This document shows positions 1 through 15,000 of a DNA stretch of 64,000 nucleotides, piece after piece (the first letter of the stretch is position 1; each line of letters begins with the position of its first letter). Position numbers and translations under genes: made by a program. Origin of the DNA: Ostreococcus mediterraneus (Eukaryota > Chlorophyta > Mamiellophyceae > Mamiellales > Bathycoccaceae); the NCBI GenBank assembly GCA_012295225.1, contig WMKK01000015.1, forward strand, positions 124,001 to 188,000, given 5' to 3'. A model generated the notes under the pieces. That model saw only the letters and a list, made by a program, of their open reading frames with translations. It was not told the DNA's origin and made no database searches.

Positions 1-73
1 TCTATCATAGGAACGCGTTGGATTGATACGCACGGTGTCGGCGTGTCAATCGCGTTCGGCGTTCGTGGAACGC

Positions 74-3000
74 TTATTTCTTTCCAAACCACGACGCGCG
101 CGCGGGCGCGGGCGCGGCGGCTTCGGCTTCGGCTTTGGCGGCTTCGGCTTTAATCGCCTTGGCTCGCGCCGCTCGCGGGGCGTCGACGTCGATATCCGAA
201 ACCATTAATCGCTGTTCGAGCGCGAGTTTGGATTTGTACAACTCGCGCATCTGTTCGTCTTCGTTGACGGATAATAGCGGCAACGCGTTCAACGCGTCTT
301 CAACCTTGTCGTCATTCGTCAACGACGTGTGAAACATGTCAAATTGCTTACTTATCGTAGCCTTGGTGCTCGCAAACGACGACGACTTGGCGTCGCGTAA
401 CGCTCGGCGCTTATAGGCCTTTGCGCTGTCTTTACCACCGTCAGTTTCGGGGATGACAAACGCGTCGGCGTTGGAAATCTCGACGGAATCGTAGCGCTGT
501 CGCGCCATTTCCCGAGCGACGCCTTCGGCGCCGAGTCGAGCGCCGACGTTGCGAATGTTCGTCAACGTGTTCATAAACGCACGCTTCTGCCCGGGCTCAG
601 CCACGGTGGCGAGCCATTCGTACACGAGATCCTTGTTCGCCTCTTGCACCGTTTGATGCACCGCGTCCGTTTGTTGCGAGTACGCGGCGACGAGCGCCGG
701 GTCAAACATTTCATTGTACATTTCGTCGATGAGCCCGCACGCGAGACGCAACACGTCGGGTGGAAGCACGCGTAACGTGTACTCAATCGTCTCCGCCGTG
801 GCTGGTTCAAACACCACTCGCCCGCGTTCGATGGCTTGCGCTATTTCCACCGTGTCCTCAGCTCGAGCTTCGAGCCACATCAAGCGGAAGTTTGGCCCGC
901 GCAACGCGTTAAACTTAAACATGCGACGGAACAATCGCAGGTAGCGAATGCGAGCGAAACGAATGTACCGCACAAATCTCGCGCTTCTCGCACCCGTGAC
1001 GTTGGATGAAATGTCCACAATCAACAGCAAGAACTGCAAGAAGATGACTAAAAAGTCAATGCAGTTGAATGTGTCGCGCAGGTACGCGCCTTCGCCCAAG
1101 ATGAACCCCATGGAGATGATTTTCACCAACGCTTCAAAGGAAAACACGGCGTTGATGGCGAGATTGAACGCGGTGACTCGAGCGTAGGCGTCGGAGACGT
1201 AGGCGTCTTCGTACGTGACGTTTTCGGCGATGAGCACGCCGAGGGATAGAAACACCGCGACGGTGACGCACTTGTCGAATAATGGGTGTCGCATGGCGCG
1301 CCAGCACCAGTATCGCAACGGCAAATCGGAACGGAAGACGTAGAGCGACGTGCCCTGCGGACCGCTCTCGTGCGTGCCAATCTTTTCAGGCTTGTAGATG
1401 TCTTTTTGAGTTCTGTACTTGATCAAGAACATGAGTTTCTTCATCCAAGGGAAGAATTCGAGAACGACGACAAAGGTTTGGATGAGCGTCACGCCGACGA
1501 GACCAAACATAATGACAGTCGTGGCGACAGACGTGGACGTGTCGCCCATGATGCCGAGTTGAAAGTAAAACCCAGCGATGAGGGTGATTGTGTTCATGCC
1601 CGTACCCGCGAGTTCTGCCACGTTCAGGTTTGTGCTGACGTATGGGTTACGCGTGCACGCGACCGTGATCGCGGTAAAGATGACAATCGCGGCAAAGGAT
1701 TGAAGCAAGACAGCCTCCGGGAAGAGCACCTTGACGCCGGTGATGGATAACTTTTTGAACAAATCCACGCAGATCCAGAGATAAAACGCTGGTCGCACTG
1801 ACGTGTACGTCATACCGTATCGCGCTTCAAACTTTTCGATGAGCAAGGCGCGGTCACGTTCAATCTTTGACGCAGTCGTGGCGAGCACGTGCACGCGGGC
1901 ACGCGTTTTAGACGACGCGCGGTGCGCGTACAGCCACGACGCGACCAAAATGATCAATCCAATCGGATACAGCACCAGAGCGCTCAATGCGAGAGGCTTC
2001 ATCTCCAAATGTCGCCCGGCGTTGCATTCAACCTCTGGCGCCGCGGTCAATCGCACGGATTCACCGTTATTCTTGCACTCGAAAAACTCAGTCACCGTGC
2101 GCGAAAGCAACATGTACCCCCACCACATGGCGATGATGAACGAAGGCACCGCTTTGTCGATGTTCTCCTTGATAATGCGCGTGGCTGCTCGCCGCTCGTT
2201 TTCAATATCGTCGAGTTGTTCCTTTGTTAGCTCGTATTCGGCTTCCTTTTTACTCTTCTTCTTGTGCAGTCTAAGCTCGTCGTGTCTATCCGCCTTGCGC
2301 ATCGCTTCGACGCTCTCCTGGTACACGCGTTGACGCAAACCTTCGTTTGTCGTGACGCCGTACATGTGTCGCTCGAGCATGTCGAAATCGTCGCCTTTAC
2401 CGCGCAGTTCTGGGCGGTCGAATGGAAGGCCGTCGCGCGATATGGCGAGTTCGGTCCACTTGTCGGCGTCGATGTCAAACTCTTTAAGCTTTCGTCGGCG
2501 TTCAATCAACCGACGCTTTTTAATCCCGAGCACGGCTTGCATCGCCACGTCTCTCCAGCATCGAATGACTACCGCACAGGCAATGATGAATAACCAACCG
2601 AACGGGGCAAACATGGTGACTTGGAAACGCGTGAAATAATCAAACTCAGTCACGCACTCCCAACCGAGAATTTGCAAGTCGGCGTACGAAAGCGACGACA
2701 CTTGCATCCATCGCGCCAAGACTTTTGGCCAAGGCACTTCGAAATATTGCATCCCAGCCGTGACTTGGAAGAAAGACAACATGATCGTCAACGCAGGAAT
2801 GACTGGATGACGCGAGAGCTCGAACAAGACGTAGAGCGCCACAGAATAGCCAAGAATGATAAAGAAGATGCGCGTGATGGGTTCTGGGTCGCACGTTTCG
2901 CAAAACGACGCGTATCTGTAATGATCCTTGGCACACGTCGTACACGCATCAGCTACGTACGCTGGGGTGGTGTCCGATGAGAATCGGGGCCCAGCGCACG

Positions 3001-6000
3001 TCAACGCCCGTACTTCGTCTTCGCTGAACTTCTCGACGCACGACGCGCCAGGGAAGCACGAAAGGTTTCTCGCTCCATTGGTTGGATCTTGCCAGTATCC
3101 TTCGTAAGGAAGAGGCGTGTGTAATCCATACTCGGTACACTTTTGTCGATCGAGCGAGCATGGTCTACATGAACCATCACTCAATCGAACGAACCCAATG
3201 TCACATTTGCAATCGGATTCATCATCGCTTCCAGATGCCGAACGCTTGTTCACCGGACACGGCGTACACACGTGCGCGCCGGCGTAGTCGCTGTACGTAT
3301 CCGCGGGACACGGTATGCACACCGTAGAGCCTAAGAAAGACGTGTAACTACCCGCTGGACATGAGCCGCAGTTTTGTTGATCTGGGACATTTGCCGAGTT
3401 GAAGGTGCCGAGAGGGCACAAATCACACGTTTCACCGTGGTCTCTATTCACGCGTTCTCCACCGCGGCACTTGACGTGCACCGTCATGGTGACATCTTCA
3501 CCGCGAGCGGGCGGAGACACGCTCGTATCTTGAGCGTACCACTTGAACGTAACCTCGCCATAAATGAATTCACGAGGATTGAACATCAGCAGCGCGGGAC
3601 CATTGGCAGAGTCACCAATGATGTCGCCCACGGCGAGAACGTTGGCGCTCAAGCCAGCGATGGTGGCTTCAGAGTAAGAATACGTCACCAAATTCGTACC
3701 GTTGTACGTGGTAGCCGCGGGTGCGACGTACGGGTGTAATGTACCAGCATATCCAGCAGCGCCGCGCGCGGGGTCGCTGGATGCGATACTGGGGAGCTCA
3801 CTCAACACGTATTGAATGGTGCCAAATTGTTGTTGGTCGACGTCGTATGCTAAAAGCGCCACAGCCGCGACTTCATCGTGATACACATTCGCCTTGCCCG
3901 TATTGTCATACGCAGACCCGCACGAAATCATCACATTCTCGCGGTTTACGACATCGTCAAACTTGTTCAAATCGTCAATGAATGGTGCGTACGCGTAAAA
4001 TTCCAAGTCCCGGCGTTGCGGGTTGTCAAGATACGCTTGAATTCGTGCTCGCACAATTTGGTACCCTTGTAAGACTTGCAAGTCTTCAGCCTTGCCTTTG
4101 AAGTCCACCAACTCGTCCACCGAAGACTTGAGCGTAGAGTTCGGCCCACACGCACCTTGCGGTGGTTGGTCGACCGCGTCAATGGTCACCGTCACGGTGA
4201 CGATTTCAGAGGTAGCCCCGTGAGGGTCCGAAGCCTGGTACTGGAAAGTATCCGTGCCGTTGTAATACGGATATGGTTCGTATGCAAATCCTCTACTGTA
4301 CGGATTCGCTGCGACTCCAGTCTGTGAGACGGTACCGAGCGTTGGCACGACAGCCGTGCTTATGATGCTATGCAAGAGCTGAAGTGTTGTTTCAGTGTCC
4401 GTGGTAGCGAAATCGGCTGCGATGCCAGTCGATTCAGTCGTCGAGAACGCCATGTCCTCAGCGACTGGTCGCGTGTTCGTTTCTGATTTGAGACGAAGCA
4501 ATATCCAAGCTTTTGCGACGTTTGAGACTTTCCCAGACAAATCAATAGCGACGTATGAAAAGTACGTCAAGTTGAAACCAGGATGCTCCTCTCGAGACAA
4601 CGTGGAGAAATCAAAGTTTGCCCCGTAGTCTTGAGTCATCAATTCTTGCACACGATTCGCGAGATCAGTGTTGGCGTTTGCGGTGTACGTAAACACTGGT
4701 TTTTCGGTGTAACGTTTACCGCCTATAGTCACTTGATCTTGAAGCGTGATACCACCGACGTTCATCGTGGGTTCGGTGACAATCTGGTAGCGGTAGATAT
4801 CATTCAACTTAGCAGTATCCGTGGAGTCTTCATCGGTTGCGTTGAAAGAAAACGTCTGCGGAGTATCTTCCCGAACATCAATGTAAATATCGTTCGCAAC
4901 TGGTGCGGTGTCACCGTTGCCGAGCCTGATTTCAACAGTTGCGTACTTTGACCGCAGCGGACGCGGTTCTGGACCGATGACTCCGTCTGTTGTGTAGTAC
5001 ACGAAGCGATCGTTGCCGTAATTTTCAGCGTTTGGAGTGTAACTAAACACACCAGTGCCCTTGTCGTACACGAGCTCACCCTTGGTGGTGTTGCACGAAA
5101 TTACGTATTCGAGTGCGTCGTTATCTGGGTCGTTGCCAACCAAGTTGGCGTTGACCAAGCCGGCGACGCGCGGATCTGGAATGTAGAAAATCAGCGATTC
5201 CGACGTCGGCGCGTCGTTCACGGGTTGGAAGATCGCCCGTTGCACGGCGCATCCTTCTTCATTTTCTGGGCCATAGTCATAACAGCACATTTTGATGTAG
5301 CGATCGGTGTCCGTCATCGCCGGACCGCTGTTTTGAAGGTAGATGCTTTGCATCGCCTTGAGATACGCCGTCCAAGATGCTTCACCCGTAAATGTAACGC
5401 TACGTTGTTCGTCACCAAACGCCGCTACAATGTTTGTAAAGTTCGCCGGCATTGTGGTATTGTACTGAACGTACTGCTCCACGATAGCTGTCGAGTTGTA
5501 AGACAACGTGTCGCCGTCTTGAAAGACGCCGTCGACATCCGAAATGGTGACAACACAACTTCTCCAGTACTGATTATCGACGTCAACCACAGCCCAAGGT
5601 GCCCCAATTGGAATGCTTTCCTTTTCCGTGTAAATGGTTGGCAAATCGACAAATATTTGAGGGGCGTCGTTTACGCCTTCTGTGTCCATGGCCATCACGG
5701 GACCCGTGGCCACCGCGCCAAACGAATCCGTAATCGTAACTTCGTAGAAACGAGTCGACCCCGTGGGATCGAGACTGATATCAGAGAAAGCAATACTATT
5801 GATCGTGCTCATGAATTCCGCGCTCGTCGCCGGCGTACCCGTCTGCAACAATTTACGGCCGTTGCGCCCGAGCAACTTTCTTCTCCCGCTGAGCAACGCG
5901 CTGGTATCAGACGGATCGGCGTAGTAACGCAAACTCTTAAAGTACATCGTACCTGCGCCGTCATATCTTCCCCAGAGTTTATCAGTGATGAGCACGCAGC

Positions 6001-9000
6001 CATCGGTAGATGTGAAGTTCTTCGTAGTGTCAACACACGTGAGGTTGTACGAGTCGGTGTCTGACGAAGCTCCCGCGAGAACTTTAATTTCCACGGCAGC
6101 CACGTCAGTGTCAAACGTATTCGTTGCAGCGGCGTTGATTTGAAATTGATTGGCAAACAAACTCAATGCGTCGGACTTTTCGACAAACAATCCGGCGTTG
6201 TCGGGATTTTCAACGATGAGACCGCTGCTAGCCACACCGAGACAATATATCCCCTTCTCGTTCGTCTCGCCTTGTACGCCGCCGTCGATCCGAGCGAGCG
6301 GGTAGACAGTTTTGTTGACGACGGACCACGCGCCGCTCGAGTGCCTCAAGCGTTGGATCGCCTCAAGATCGGTGTAAGCCACTGCATCGGGCAACGTCGT
6401 GAAATTCGTCATGACTGCCGGAAAGTTGCCCAACGTGAGGCTCGAAAGAGACGTTCCGTTGCACGTAATAGTGACGTCCCAACAGCTTGAATACAATTCA
6501 AAACTCTGCGGTTTGGTTGGCAAATTACCGTGCTCGACCACTGCGTTGGTGAACACACAACTGGGGACGTCGTAGAAAGTCATCACCCCACATCCATCGG
6601 AACAGTCACATATATGAACGGGATAGCATTCGTCGTCGAGAGCTTCGTAGACGTCATCCGCTGAGCTCATCGACGCGCACACGTAAGCGGTGCGCGACGC
6701 CGTAATGTTTGTGTACGACAACGCGGACACCATCACGGGCTGAGCAAGATTCCAATTGTTTGGTGTAAACGTCAAAGATGTTGTGCCGAGTGTGAGATGT
6801 TTGTAAGCATCGCCGAGAGCGGTCAACATTGAGGTGTTGTACGCCATTTCGCCAAAAGTCACCACGACGTCAGCCAAAGGCGCGCTCTTCAATGAAAATC
6901 CAAGCGACGACAACTGCGTAGTAACACTGTTCGAGCATGGCTCGTCAATAAGCACCGTGCCCTTCGCGGCGTTACCGAGGTCCAATCCCGGCACATCATA
7001 TTCCACGACTTCCACAGGTAAGGCGCTTCCTCCGAGGTTTGGACTCAACGCCAAGTAATCGGGATCGTCCGTCGCGTACTTGACGTCGTGCCAAATTTGA
7101 ATGACTTGATTGGGGACGTGCACGTTGTAATTGCGCGGGAATCGCACGCGGAACGTCGTTGATCCTGAGAACCCTGCAGCGAGTGTGATCTCGCGAGGGG
7201 AAATTATCGCGTACCGTTCATACTGCGAATCGATAAACGGTCGAATGGTCACCGTCTTACACAACGCCGTGGTTGGCGTCATGGTGTACACGCCAGTTTC
7301 GAGCTCTTCGCCCACCTGCCATGGAGCCAAAGGGGATGTACCGGCAGCTGCATCGGGTGGAAGGACGAGTGAAATGGTGTTCGTGACGTCGCGAATGTAC
7401 CAACCGGCAGCATTCGCGTCTTCAAGAACGGTTAGCGTCGGTGGCGAGCTCTCGATGGCGTTGTACACCTCATCGAGTGACGTCGCATCGGCATTCATGT
7501 CCAAAGTAACATCACCACAAGCCGTGTCGTCACCTACAAGAGTGACGATGCACGTCACAGGAGTTTGACAATCTTCCGCAGAGAAAGTCCAGACCGGCCC
7601 TTCACCGCCACAATCAAAGCTCGCGCTCGCGTGCTCCCAAGCGCCATTGACATCCTTGAGCGTCGTCAACGCCACTCTCACGTCGTATGCCGGCTGCGAT
7701 GTCAACCACATGTCGAATTGATAAGTATTTCCCGGAACGCCAGTTATCGATTTCTTGCTGAACATTAACCCAGCCGTTTGTGTGTCTGAAATATACACTG
7801 GAATATCAGGTACCGCAAGCGCGCCACACGACGTACTCGAATCAACCGTTACGGTGATTGGAACGTAGCGATCCAAAGCCGCAACGCACGAGTACACCGG
7901 AGTAATCGTCACACGCTGTGCCAAATTATAGTTTGTTTCATTGAACGTCAGCACCGCACCGTTGGGTGCGGACAGTAGGGTAAGATCTGAACTCGTAAGC
8001 GTAACTTGAACAGTATCTCCTCGCGTCGCGGCGGTCAAGTACACGTCGGCGTACACAGTTGTGTCTTCGGCGACGGTGTAGTTCAATAAAGCAACGACGG
8101 AATTCGCAGCGCACGAAATAGTGCGTTCGGTAGGTTGGTTATCTGGATCGTACACCACAATACCACACTCGTCATTGTCGTTAATTGTTACCCCACGAAC
8201 TGGCCCCGCCAACTCATCGTATCGCTTGTCAAGACTTGTGACGGTAAACTTTATCGGAGCCGAGTGCTCGTCTTCGACGTATTTATCATCCACTGCTTTC
8301 ACTGCAACTTCTTGAGCGACATTCCAATCAGCAGGAGTAAATGTCAACGTCACGGTTGTCGTAAAGATATTCAGATTGATTGCCTGCACCGCAAATGAAA
8401 TTTGACTCTCATCGGCGATGTTTTGTACAGCCATTCGCACGGTGACGTCAGCCGTCGGTACTTGCGTCAGCTTGACTTGGACAGTGCTCGTGTATCCTCC
8501 CTCTTGCACCAGGAGTGGATCGCGAATCATGTCTATGCCAACCGTGCGCACCCAGCGACTCTGCGCTTGAGGTTCGTAGTTGCCGAACGCGTCAAACGGC
8601 ACGACCCAAATGTCGTAATCGATGCCTTCAGACAAGCCCGTAATGTTCAAAAACACTTGACCTTTACCACCAGCAGATGCACCAGGCGAGGGTATTGATG
8701 ATCCAAGGTAGAGCAAGACACCTCGCGCCACGGGTCCAACACCATTAGAACCAGTTCCAATGGCAACTTCTTGAGGCGTTGGCTCCTCGCTCCCGCGAGG
8801 CAACACGATCCAGCTGACATTTGAGTGCTCATCCACAGCGAGAGTAAAGTCAACCGTTGTACTGGTAACATACTCTGTTTGAAGCCACACCACAGTGGGC
8901 GGATGTTGGTCGATAATCACACGCTGCGTGGGACAATCGTCACTGCCATCGGCATTGACTTGGCTTGAATACGTCGGAGACGTGTGATCGACGAGATCCT

Positions 9001-12000
9001 TGAGTGTAACAGTAAACAACAAACAATTGTTCACGTCCGCCAATACGTTATCATCATCTGTGGTGTTCGAAATAATATACGGGCCGGCTCTCCAACGCAT
9101 CGCGTTTCCAATTTGAACAATATCAGTCGTGTTGAGCGTCACGTCACCGAGCACAACGGTTGGTGCGAACACGGGCTCTGTGGCATTGATATCCAAATAT
9201 AGGGCATCACCGATACCAGCTGTCGGATCAAAGGCGCCATTCGTCCATGCGTAGATATACGTTGCCTCCGGTGCTTCCAAATCCAAGCGAACCTTTAATG
9301 GGAAGTCCGGATCTGTCGTGAGAATGGTGTTCCAAACGACGTCGCCGTTGGTGCCGTCGTCATACGTAAAGCTCCAAGGTACGGGATCAATGTCCGTCGT
9401 TCCCCAAGCGTCTGTGATACACTCTGTAATCAAGAAATAACTGTAGGCTGTAGACTGGACAACGTTTCCGCCATTTATGTCCACGATACTCCATGAACTC
9501 ACCGGCTTGTTGGTAAACGCACCCATGGTCACCGCCTTGAGAAAGACGTCGCTCGCAAACGTGATTTCCATCTTCAGACAGTCGTCTTCGTTACCGAGTT
9601 CAAGATGATTCGGACGATCGCTGTAAAACAGTACTTCAAGCGGTGTGGTTCGATCGAGGGAGTAGATAACCGGATCTATATCGAATCCAACGAGCGTTGT
9701 ACTCGTCGCCGAGTTGCACGCGAGATCAGAGCACGTTACGCTGAAACCGATTGGTCCTTCAGCGATGCCGCTCGTCTCAGTTATGTTCACCTCGGCGACG
9801 CGTTCTTCACCAGTACCAGAAACAGTAGCATTCAAACCACCGATCGTGACCGTACACGAGCCAGACTTTAACTCTTCAATCGCATCAATGAACAGACGAG
9901 CCGTGCACCGTCTTGCGCACAATTTACTGTCGCTGTCTATGCTCAGCATTTGTAGAGTCTCATACACGGGAGGCGTTCGATCGATGATCACACGCGTACC
10001 ACCGAGAACGGCTTCGTCGTTGGAGTTCAACGATTTGAGTTCGATGTAGCTCGAGTTGACAGAGTCAAGATAGGCAGCGCCAGAACCAGTCATTCCCGCG
10101 AATTCAAACTGCGTCTCGCCTTCTGCGGTTGTGGAAGAAACCGTAATGGAACACGTGTACGATGAATCTGAAACTCTCACGAGCGTACACGCTTCACCCG
10201 CCACGGTTTTCGTCGTTGGATTGATAACTGATGCGTTCATAGCCACATCTACAGTCACGACATCACCAACCTTGGCGTAGTGCGTGTCGCATGAGTTGTC
10301 GCTTTCTTGACTAATCGTCACCGCATCGGGTTGGAGGTAATCGAAGCAAACATCCGCAGTCGGGTCATCCGCATCCGTAATCTCGAGCGGATTTCCGGCG
10401 CAATCTACGATCGAGCAAGCAAACGGAATCGTCAAACCTCTCGTGCAGTTTGGCCACAGATTGAGTGGGTACTTGTCTGGATTGATGGCGTTTAGCAACG
10501 TTTGCTCCTCAGTCGTAGCGATTCGGGAAGCGATGACAGCATTCGAGCTCGTCGTTGACGGAAATTTGAATGTCAAGGCTGTATCCGTCGAAGTCGCGGT
10601 ATCAACTGGCACGTTGACGCCTGCGATCGTACACGCCACAGACTTTGGTTTTGCAGAGAACGTCAGCGCCAACGTCAACGCTTGAGCCTCCTTGATGACA
10701 TTTTCACCGTTGTCAGCCGTCATTGCAGCGCTGATCAAGCACGTAGTATCGCGTTGAAGCGTTGCGGCGAGGCATGGAGATCCTTCAGTAAACTGGCCAG
10801 GAGTCAATGGGGTCACGACGTCAGCACCAGTCTTGTCTTGCATGCAGCACGCGGAGCCGGTGATGGCCCCATCGGCGAATGGCAAAGTGTCATCCACCGT
10901 GAACTGTACGATCCAGTCCACGGAGAGCTCACGTGCAATTAAAGCTTTGGCGTTGTACGTCGTCCAGAAACCAGGCGCCGGACGACCCGTCACCGGACTC
11001 AAGGCGTGATCTTGACAGTCTTGCGCCAAGCACAGATTCTCGTCACTGAAAATCTGCTTACAAGTATCAAGACAGCAGTCACCGCCATCCCAGCAACCGT
11101 CGCGATTGTTATATCGCGTGTCGGCATCGCAGACACCATCGCGGACACCCGCCGTCCCCAGGCAAGGGACATCGTCGAGCACGGGCCATGTTTGCGGTGC
11201 GACGGCGACAATATTTGCCGGCGGCACCGTGTAATTTCGGCCTTGACTATCTGTAAACGTCACGGTTGGCTTCGATACGAGATCGCCAGTCGACGTGCTC
11301 ACCATGAACTTTGCCGTAGATCCTTTACCGAGCGTCGGGTTGCACATACACACGTCACTGATGTAGTTGTCGCATGTGTCGCCGTCAACTGCGGTACCGC
11401 CCGGAATTACTTTTGCAACTGTGAGATCAGCATCCGTGTTATAGACGACAACCGCGACGTCGTTACAACGACCACACGTGTCTCGGCACATTAATCCATT
11501 AGCCGCACCACACACGCCACCGCGGGTCCACCACCAATCTTGCGCCGTCATCAAATGGTGCTCATAGATGGCGCTCGCCACTTGATCATGTAACTCGAGC
11601 GATTTGCGCAAGCTTGAAATCGTCGACGACGCGATCGTCGACGTCGAAATAGTGGCGCTACAACCACGAAGCGATGAAAAGTTACCCTTCGGTGAAGTAA
11701 CTAAAAAGTTACTGAACGTCTGGACGACTTCACCGGTGAAATCAATCTGCGGGTCTACGCTTCGCGTCGTCACGGCTTGGTACGCGTACACCAACGTGCA
11801 CGAATACGAGTTCCAATCGGCGCAGTCGCTCTTCACGCCGGTATTCCCTGCTTTATCCTGGAAACCAGTCGCGTCCCAAACAAGACTACCGACTGCAGTA
11901 GATGAGGTCACGGTGTATTCCGTCGTCCAGACAATCGAAAACAGCGCATCTGTGGAGAATGGGAACCGTCTGCGAGCGACACCAGAGACGGTGAGCGGTG

Positions 12001-15000
12001 TAGCTGTCGTTGGAGAGCCGCCGACGGTAAACGTCGGTGCGTTCACCATCTCGCTTCCTTCGAAATATAACGTCACCTTGTCGCCAACAGTGGCCATTTT
12101 CGAATCATACGGGTTATCACTGACGAAATCAATGAGCTGGAGCACGGGTGGCGTGCCGTCGATGAGACACGCGGTGCTCGTCGCGCCAAAGTATCTCGTG
12201 ACCGTCGTCGTACCCACATTACCACTGGAATCCGTGAGTGGACAAATGCTGATGGATACTTCGCCATCACACGCATCCGCTGGGATTGTCGCGGTTGCTG
12301 TCCAGGTAGTACCACCATCGCTAGACGTCGGCGTCGCGGCGACGCCGCTAATGTACACGCACGCCGCCCCCGGAGACCGCACGACTTCGTCTGAAACAAA
12401 CGTCACCGTAACACTGTCACCTGGTTTGACGACTTGCGCTGCACATGATGCGGACGTCAATTGCGGGGGCATCGTATCAACTGTACAGTTTGGATTTGTT
12501 GAGGTCGCGACGGTGGTGTCGGCGGACGCGTAGTTGGAGTACAGCGTCGCATCCACATTCCCGACGTCATCCTCAGCGTTCGTCACGATCCAAGGCATGA
12601 TCGCGCCGCCCAACCAACCCGAGGGTGTCGTCACCGTTGCCTCCCAAGTCGTATGGAACCCACTCAGTGCAGCAGTCGAAGAAACAACATTCGCGACGCT
12701 CACCTTGGCGCCAAACGCGTAAAACGTCGGTCGCGAAGACGCTTCGTCAAACACGGCGGTGATTATCGTCGTGTCACCAATAGAAAGAACGCATGCAGGT
12801 GGGACATCAATCGTTGTCGTTCCTGGTGGCGTGTTATCGATGATGATTGGGAAAACATCGCTCCCGCGGTAACCTGCGGTGGTCGTTGCGTCGATATCCG
12901 CCAACGCGTTGCCCGCAGTGTCTCTAATGTTCGACGTCTTTAGTCGCAACTCGTCGTTAATCGTCGAATCTTCTGGCAACAACAACGCAGCTGATCCCGC
13001 GCACGTCATCGTCCATGTCGATGAACTTTGAGACGTTGGATCAGAGGGTGACATGACGCATCCGGTCGGGAAATCGTTATAGACGTCTCCAGTAGTCCAG
13101 TACTGCAACGTCGGCTCCAAAATTTCACCGTCGGCTTCGATGTAAATCGTCGCCGTACAACCCGGGCCGAAACGTTTGTTCGTCGCACTGTTTGCGCACG
13201 ACGTGACGCCGCGAATGGTGATTATACCATTGCTCGTCACGGATGGTGGCGCCGCAAAGCAGTAAGAGCTGTTCCATCGCACGCCTTGGACTTTGTTCTC
13301 CGCCAAGTCGACGGCGTTGACAAACTCTCGCAAGCTGCATCCCAAATCCGCCAACGTCGTGAGCTCCTTGGCGTTGAATTCGCGGCAGCTTGTCCAGGTG
13401 GTGATGTATTCCGCGTCATCGCCTTCGTCGGGAGGAAGAATGTGCGGCGTGACGCTGCAGTATCCGTGCATGGAGCACGTGCCGTAGCAATTCACTTCGG
13501 CACCCTCCACGGTCCACTTGCGAACGACGACTTCGTGACTAAACGTCACCACCGTACGCAAGGTGTTATTACTTGAAATGAGCGTCAAGCCATTGCTTTG
13601 CGGCGCAATTGGTGTAGGACTGGTGACTAAATCGCATCCAGCCGAGTTTGCGACGAGAGCGTACGAAATAGACGCAATCGTTGGCGGATTGAGCCAGTGC
13701 GGTCCAGTGCCAGTGAGCGTAATCGCCGTTCCGTCGGTGAAGTACGGCGCCGCGGATCGTTCATAGTACACCACCGTGTATGCGAGCGCGCCTTGGTTTT
13801 GCGGAACGAGCTTGAAACCATCGATACGAATCGTAGCCGTGAGCGTGCTGGGGATATCTGGAAACTGGCGTGAGAACTGATTACCATCCCAAGATTCAGC
13901 CGCCGCCGGGAGCGTCGCCATCTTGTTCGAAAATCCAAGACTGTTCGTCGCGAACGAAGCGTCGTCACCCGCGGCGTAGGCTGAGAGCGCTTGGTTTAAG
14001 AACTGACGCGCGGACGTCAACGACGCGTATTCAATCGCAATGTTTGATGCGTCGACGGTGACGCCGCCAATGGTGACGCTTCGCACGTCAATCGGCTTGT
14101 TCCCCGTGAGCTCAATGTAAATGGTTGAATAGCGCCCGACGTAGTCTCTCTTTTGACCCGTGGAACTCTCACCCCATGACTTCGCAGTGACAGCGAGTGG
14201 TGTCACGGCGTTATCGCGCAAGCATCCGCCTCTGACGTTCAAAGAGCCAGTGCTCGGAGTGCCGACGGCGCAGCAGTGCCCGGCGTCGGCGCAGCAGGTG
14301 CCGCGCGACTTGCACGTTGGATTACATTCGCACCCGCTCGGAGCGGTGCCGCCGCATCGACCCGCGCATGAGTCTGTCGCTCGCGCGGTGTAGCTGACGA
14401 GATCAGAACTCGTCTGCATCAACGCGGCCGGCATGAGCACGGGATGACCTTGCATCTTCACGGTGACTGCGCCAGAAGTGAAGGTGGCCAAGTTCGCAAA
14501 GTCCGACGTCCGCACGTAAATGACGTGCTTGGTCGCGGCGCCGCGACGACTGTCACAGAAACCGCAAGAAAAGTCGCACATGTTTGCAAACGCGCACGTT
14601 GGGCACAAGTAATTCGCGCAAGTCGCTCTCGTCGCAACTTCGAGGCAAAAACCATCGAGTACTAAATCGTCACACTTGCTCGTCCACGCCGCGTCTTCGG
14701 TGTACGGCAGACTGCTGATACTTATGGAGTTCAAAATAATGTCCTTCACAGCCATTGGTGTCGACGAAGACGCGGTGATTCGCAAGAAATCACCGTGTTC
14801 CATGGGGGTGCTATCCACGGCAGCCACGCACGCGCGTTTATCGACGGAACTGTCCAAGCAGTGCACCCCGACTGGAACAACTGAGTCTACAGTCGCCGTG
14901 AGCGGGGCGTTGTGCAAGGCGAGCCAACCCGGATATTCAGTCGGGTACGTCGGTGCAAAGCTTCTGCACGTCCTGGGATTTGTTATACTCTTACCCACCT

